Below the pieces are notes generated by a model, which saw nothing but the letters and a program-made list of their open reading frames with translations, was not told where the DNA came from and ran no database searches. 64,000 nucleotides of DNA from Ancylobacter sp. Lp-2 (GTDB lineage Bacteria > Pseudomonadota > Alphaproteobacteria > Rhizobiales > Xanthobacteraceae), in contig NZ_JAJALI010000001.1 in assembly GCF_020523795.1 (NCBI RefSeq), positions 923,501 through 987,500 of the forward strand. The letters are read 5' to 3'. Each line of letters opens with the position of its first letter. Positions within the stretch are counted from its first letter, which is position 1. The translations under genes were made by a program, and so were the position numbers. Shown here piece by piece: positions 61,355 through 64,000 of the stretch.

Positions 61355-62596
61355 ATGTCCCCCTTTGCAGAGCTATTGCAGCAAGGCAGCGCGCACGCCT
61401 GGCTGTTCATTCCCAGCGCGATCCTGCTCGGGGCCCTCCATGGGCTGGAGCCCGGCCATTCCAAGACCATGATGGCCGCCTTCATCGTGGCGGTGCGCGG
61501 CACGGTCATGCAGGCGGTGCTGCTGGGCCTCGCCGCCACCCTCTCGCACACCATGGTGGTGTGGGGGATCGCGCTCGGCGGCATGTATCTGTGGCAGGGC
61601 GTGGCGCCGGAAACCTTCGAGCCCTACCTGCAACTGGCGTCGGCGATCATCATCATCGCCATGGCGGTCTGGATGCTGTGGCGAACCTATGGGGATCAGC
61701 AGCGGGCCAGCGCCTACAGCGCGCACGGCCATGGTCATCACGGGCATGGCGACGATCACGGCCATGGTCACCCGCATGACCACACGCATGGACACGGGCA
61801 CGACCATGGCCATGACGACCATGTGCATCCGACCGCCGAGACGCGGATGATCGATACCGGCCATGGCCTGCACAAGCTGGAGCTGCACGACCATGGCCAT
61901 GGCGACGCGCATTGGCGCTTCCGTCCCGAGCGGGGCAAGCCGTGGATGGCGGGCGAGGTGAAGCTGATCACCGAACGTCCGGACGGGCGGGCCCAGACGT
62001 TCACCTTCGCCGAGCGCGGCGGCTATATCGAGAGCGTCGAGGCGATCCCCCAACCCTTCGATTTCATGGTTCGCCTGGCGCTCGGCCATGGCAACCACTC
62101 GCACGACTTCGACGTGTCCTTCCTCAAGACGACCGAGGGCCACGACCACATGCACGAGGAGTTGCGTGGCCTGGAGGTCGGTACCGACGGCTACCAGGAT
62201 GCGCACGAGCTCGCGCACGCCAACGACATCCGCAAGCGCTTCGCCGATCGCGACGTGACCACCTGGCAGATCATCCTGTTCGGCCTCACCGGCGGCCTGA
62301 TCCCCTGTCCGGCGGCGATCACCGTGCTGCTGCTCTGCCTGCAATTGAAGGAGTTCACCCTGGGTTTCGGCCTCGTGCTGTGCTTCTCCATCGGCCTTGC
62401 CATCACGCTGGTGGCGGTCGGGGCGGCGGCGGCGCTCAGCGTGCAGCACGCGACCCGGCGCTGGAGCTGGTTTTCCACCGCCGCCCGCCGGGCACCCTAC
62501 GGCTCCGGCCTCCTGCTGATCGCGGTGGGCGTTTATGTCGGCTGGCATGGCTGGACCGGTATCGCCGCCCTGGCCGCGACGCCGGTGGCCGGTTGA
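61355..62596 (+). CDS. rcnA: Nickel/cobalt efflux protein RcnA
   Basis: 413 aa, membrane segments near 18-32, 47-68, 95-110 and about 310-410. A His-Asp-Gly-rich cytoplasmic loop (about residues 124-159) matches metal-efflux proteins. The motifs GLEPGHSKTMMAAF and GLIPCPAAITVLLLCLQ are diagnostic of RcnA/NicO. An N-terminal extra domain between (180-290, HSHDF and HDHMHEE) carries further His. It exports Ni2+ and Co2+. Cotranscribed with rcnR. Confidence 0.9.
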   Translation: MSPFAELLQQGSAHAWLFIPSAILLGALHGLEPGHSKTMMAAFIVAVRGTVMQAVLLGLAATLSHTMVVWGIALGGMYLWQGVAPETFEPYLQLASAIIIIAMAVWMLWRTYGDQQRASAYSAHGHGHHGHGDDHGHGHPHDHTHGHGHDHGHDDHVHPTAETRMIDTGHGLHKLELHDHGHGDAHWRFRPERGKPWMAGEVKLITERPDGRAQTFTFAERGGYIESVEAIPQPFDFMVRLALGHGNHSHDFDVSFLKTTEGHDHMHEELRGLEVGTDGYQDAHELAHANDIRKRFADRDVTTWQIILFGLTGGLIPCPAAITVLLLCLQLKEFTLGFGLVLCFSIGLAITLVAVGAAAALSVQHATRRWSWFSTAARRAPYGSGLLLIAVGVYVGWHGWTGIAALAATPVAG

Positions 62597-62608
62597 GCCG
62601 AACCCGAA

Positions 62609-62651
62609 GGCAGGGGGCGAGGGACGTGCTTGCGCCGCCCCTTGCCCTGCC
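62609..62651. terminator. Hairpin between convergent rcnA and outer-membrane gene
   Basis: GGCAGGG-type arm pairs with CCCTGCC-type arm across about 15 bases; the stem has one or two mismatches. No clear T-tract. Suitable position for a bidirectional terminator. Confidence 0.45.
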
Positions 62652-62673
62652 GGTCGGGGCCTGCGCCGGGTTC

Positions 62674-63639
62674 TTACCGGGCGGTCGACAAGGGAAACGC
62701 CACCGTGACATAGCCCGCCGTGCCCTCGAGCCGGTTTACCGCATCGAATTCGCGGTAGATCTTGAGACGGGCCGAAATCGGCGTGTGGGCCAGTTCGAAA
62801 TTATAGGCGATGGTGCCGCCCAGCGCGGTCACCTGGCCCTTATAGTCGCCAAGGCGCGCGCCGGGGCCGCTGTCGCCCGTGACCTGGTCGTAATAATAGC
62901 CGACGAGACCCACGGATAATGCCTTGGTGAGCATCTTGGTCGCCGCCCATTCGACATGGAATTCGGTGCCGGTGGTGTAGTCGGTGACGTCGTTGGTGCC
63001 GTTGAAGGTGAAGCCGGCGGTGGCAGAAAGCTCGATGCCGCTTTTCGGGTCGAGCCAGGTCACGGCGCCGGAAATATCCCCGGCCCAGCGGTTGAAGGAC
63101 AGGTTCGCGATGGCGCCCTCGCGATAGTCGCCGACCGGAATGTTGAGCAGCCCGGTGAGGTTCCAGTGCCAGTTGCCGTCATGCCAGCCGAGTGCCGCCG
63201 TCGCGACCGGATCGCCGAACAGGAAGGCGCTGTCGGTCACGCTGCGTTCGATGGGCGCGAAGCTCGCCGGCGACAGCAGCACGTCGGCCGTCACATCCGG
63301 CTGCCCGAATGGCACGATGACGCCGAGCGCAAGGTTGCCGCCGAGCACGTCCTGCGGCAGCACCCAGCTGCCGGTGACGAAATCAGCCCAGATGGTGGCA
63401 TCGACATCGGCGATGATCTCGCCGCCGGACGGGAAGCGCTTCCCGCCGCCGCCGGTGCCGCTGTAGTAATAAACATCGTTCTGGATGTAGACACCGGGCG
63501 GTGGAATATAGCCGGCCATCGGGCCGCGCCCGCCGAGCAGATAGAAACCGACGCCGTTCTCTGCCGCCTGCCCACCGCCAGCTACCAGCACGCTACCGGC
63601 GCCGGCCGCCGCCAGCACCCATCCCGTCGCCCTGAACAT
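62674..63639 (-). CDS. Outer membrane protein, phenol-MetA degradation-like family
   Basis: 321 aa. Signal peptide (MFRATGWVLAAAGAGSVLVAGGGQAA), then a beta-barrel with YLLGGRGPMAGYIPPPGVYIQND at the start, typical of the transporter-like PF13557 family, also called SphA-like. The C-terminal strands (TISARLKIYREFD, GTAGYVTVAFPL) end in a hydrophobic pattern. Transport of hydrophobic compounds is the usual suggestion; not shown here. Confidence 0.82.
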   Translation of the reverse strand: MFRATGWVLAAAGAGSVLVAGGGQAAENGVGFYLLGGRGPMAGYIPPPGVYIQNDVYYYSGTGGGGKRFPSGGEIIADVDATIWADFVTGSWVLPQDVLGGNLALGVIVPFGQPDVTADVLLSPASFAPIERSVTDSAFLFGDPVATAALGWHDGNWHWNLTGLLNIPVGDYREGAIANLSFNRWAGDISGAVTWLDPKSGIELSATAGFTFNGTNDVTDYTTGTEFHVEWAATKMLTKALSVGLVGYYYDQVTGDSGPGARLGDYKGQVTALGGTIAYNFELAHTPISARLKIYREFDAVNRLEGTAGYVTVAFPLSTAR

Positions 63640-63974
63640 CGCGGCGCCTCCTGACGCAGCAGGGCTTATGCCCCTGCGTCATTCTGCGCGATTCCCCGGT
63701 GCGGCGCACCGAAATTCGCGGCGCCGGCGTGAGCCATGGCCGCGCCGCCGGCCCGGGCCGGAGCATTCCCGTCGTTCATTGCCCGGATCGCTTCCATCCC
63801 GGCGGTCTTCTGGTGTCGGAAACGGAGGCGACACCGGCTCTCGTCAGTCGCACACTATTCATGTTAAAATCGCATGCATAAAATGCACACGATTAATTCT
63901 CGGACGATTTCGGTTTGAGTCCGGAGCCTGGCCATTGCCCCAAGCCGCCTGATCTATCGAAGGAGGAGACAGAC
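63640..63974. promoter_or_regulatory. Upstream region of the last gene, palindrome inside
   Basis: No gene is supported. TGCATAAAATGCA at 63875-63887 is a 13-base palindrome, similar to GntR- or Xre-type sites, about 90 bases before the final gene. TTAAAAT and TTAATTCTC stretches suggest promoter DNA. Confidence 0.4.
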
Positions 63975-64000
63975 ATGTACCGCGAAGACTTCATGCAGCG
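63975..64000 (+). CDS. Start of a gene cut by the window end
   Basis: ATG at 63975 with AGGAGG at 63961-63966, ideal spacing. Only MYREDFMQ is visible, so no function can be read. Confidence 0.6.

Overview
The window is high-GC DNA that looks alphaproteobacterial, probably Hyphomicrobiales. Family content suggests this (YtcA/HlyD/FUSC efflux, DUF1488-like, PF12625-type AraC regulators, SRAP next to small alphaproteobacterial proteins). No rRNA or complete tRNA is present, so genus and species cannot be set.

Region 1 (about 1-11.5 kb) is the end of an integrated, decayed prophage-like island. It has small orphan genes and an ImmA/IrrE metallopeptidase overlapping a membrane-protein gene. It also holds a 29-codon glycine-rich gene with a strong ribosome binding site, an SRAP (YedK/HMCES) gene and a GNAT acetyltransferase. 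A minus-strand phage-type block follows: integrase, AlpA-like regulator, HEXXH protein, two small proteins, primase/DUF3987, and holin-like and coiled-coil membrane proteins. The primase lacks its 3' end and runs into the holin-like gene, which suggests an old deletion. A 16-base tRNA-Leu-like 3' end lies beside the integrase.

Region 2 (11.5-16.9 kb) has a second tyrosine recombinase, an orphan 218-aa gene and about 1 kb of non-coding DNA filled with diverged hairpin-containing repeats. A complete IS3-family (IS407-like) element of about 1.2 kb ends the array. The array is the least explained feature of the window.

Region 3 (17-24 kb) carries an AraC regulator, a small secreted protein, a DUF1254/DUF1214 protein and a phage terminase (GpA) remnant. 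A Tat-exported alpha/beta hydrolase follows, then a divergent GST/TetR pair with twin palindromic operators.

Region 4 (24-32.2 kb) is an efflux island, all on the plus strand: MarR, MFS, MATE, MarR, RND adaptor, RND pump. Each MarR gene has a palindrome inside its own promoter and an ATG 6-7 bases after the -10, predicting autoregulated leaderless mRNAs.

Region 5 (32.4-39.3 kb) has a GreA-family protein. A guanidino-compound locus follows: two ureohydrolases flank a complete polar amino-acid-type ABC transporter, with a divergent LysR regulator.

Region 6 (39.4-51.7 kb) contains a 2383-aa autotransporter and a four-gene efflux operon (YtcA, HlyD, FUSC, TolC-like lipoprotein).

Region 7 (51.7-64 kb) is an envelope and metal region: Ntn hydrolase, class A acid phosphatase, outer membrane barrel, AraC regulator, multicopper oxidase, cupin, SARP/TolB/TPR regulator, RcnR/RcnA nickel-cobalt efflux with its operator, a phenol-MetA-type outer membrane protein, and the start of one more gene.
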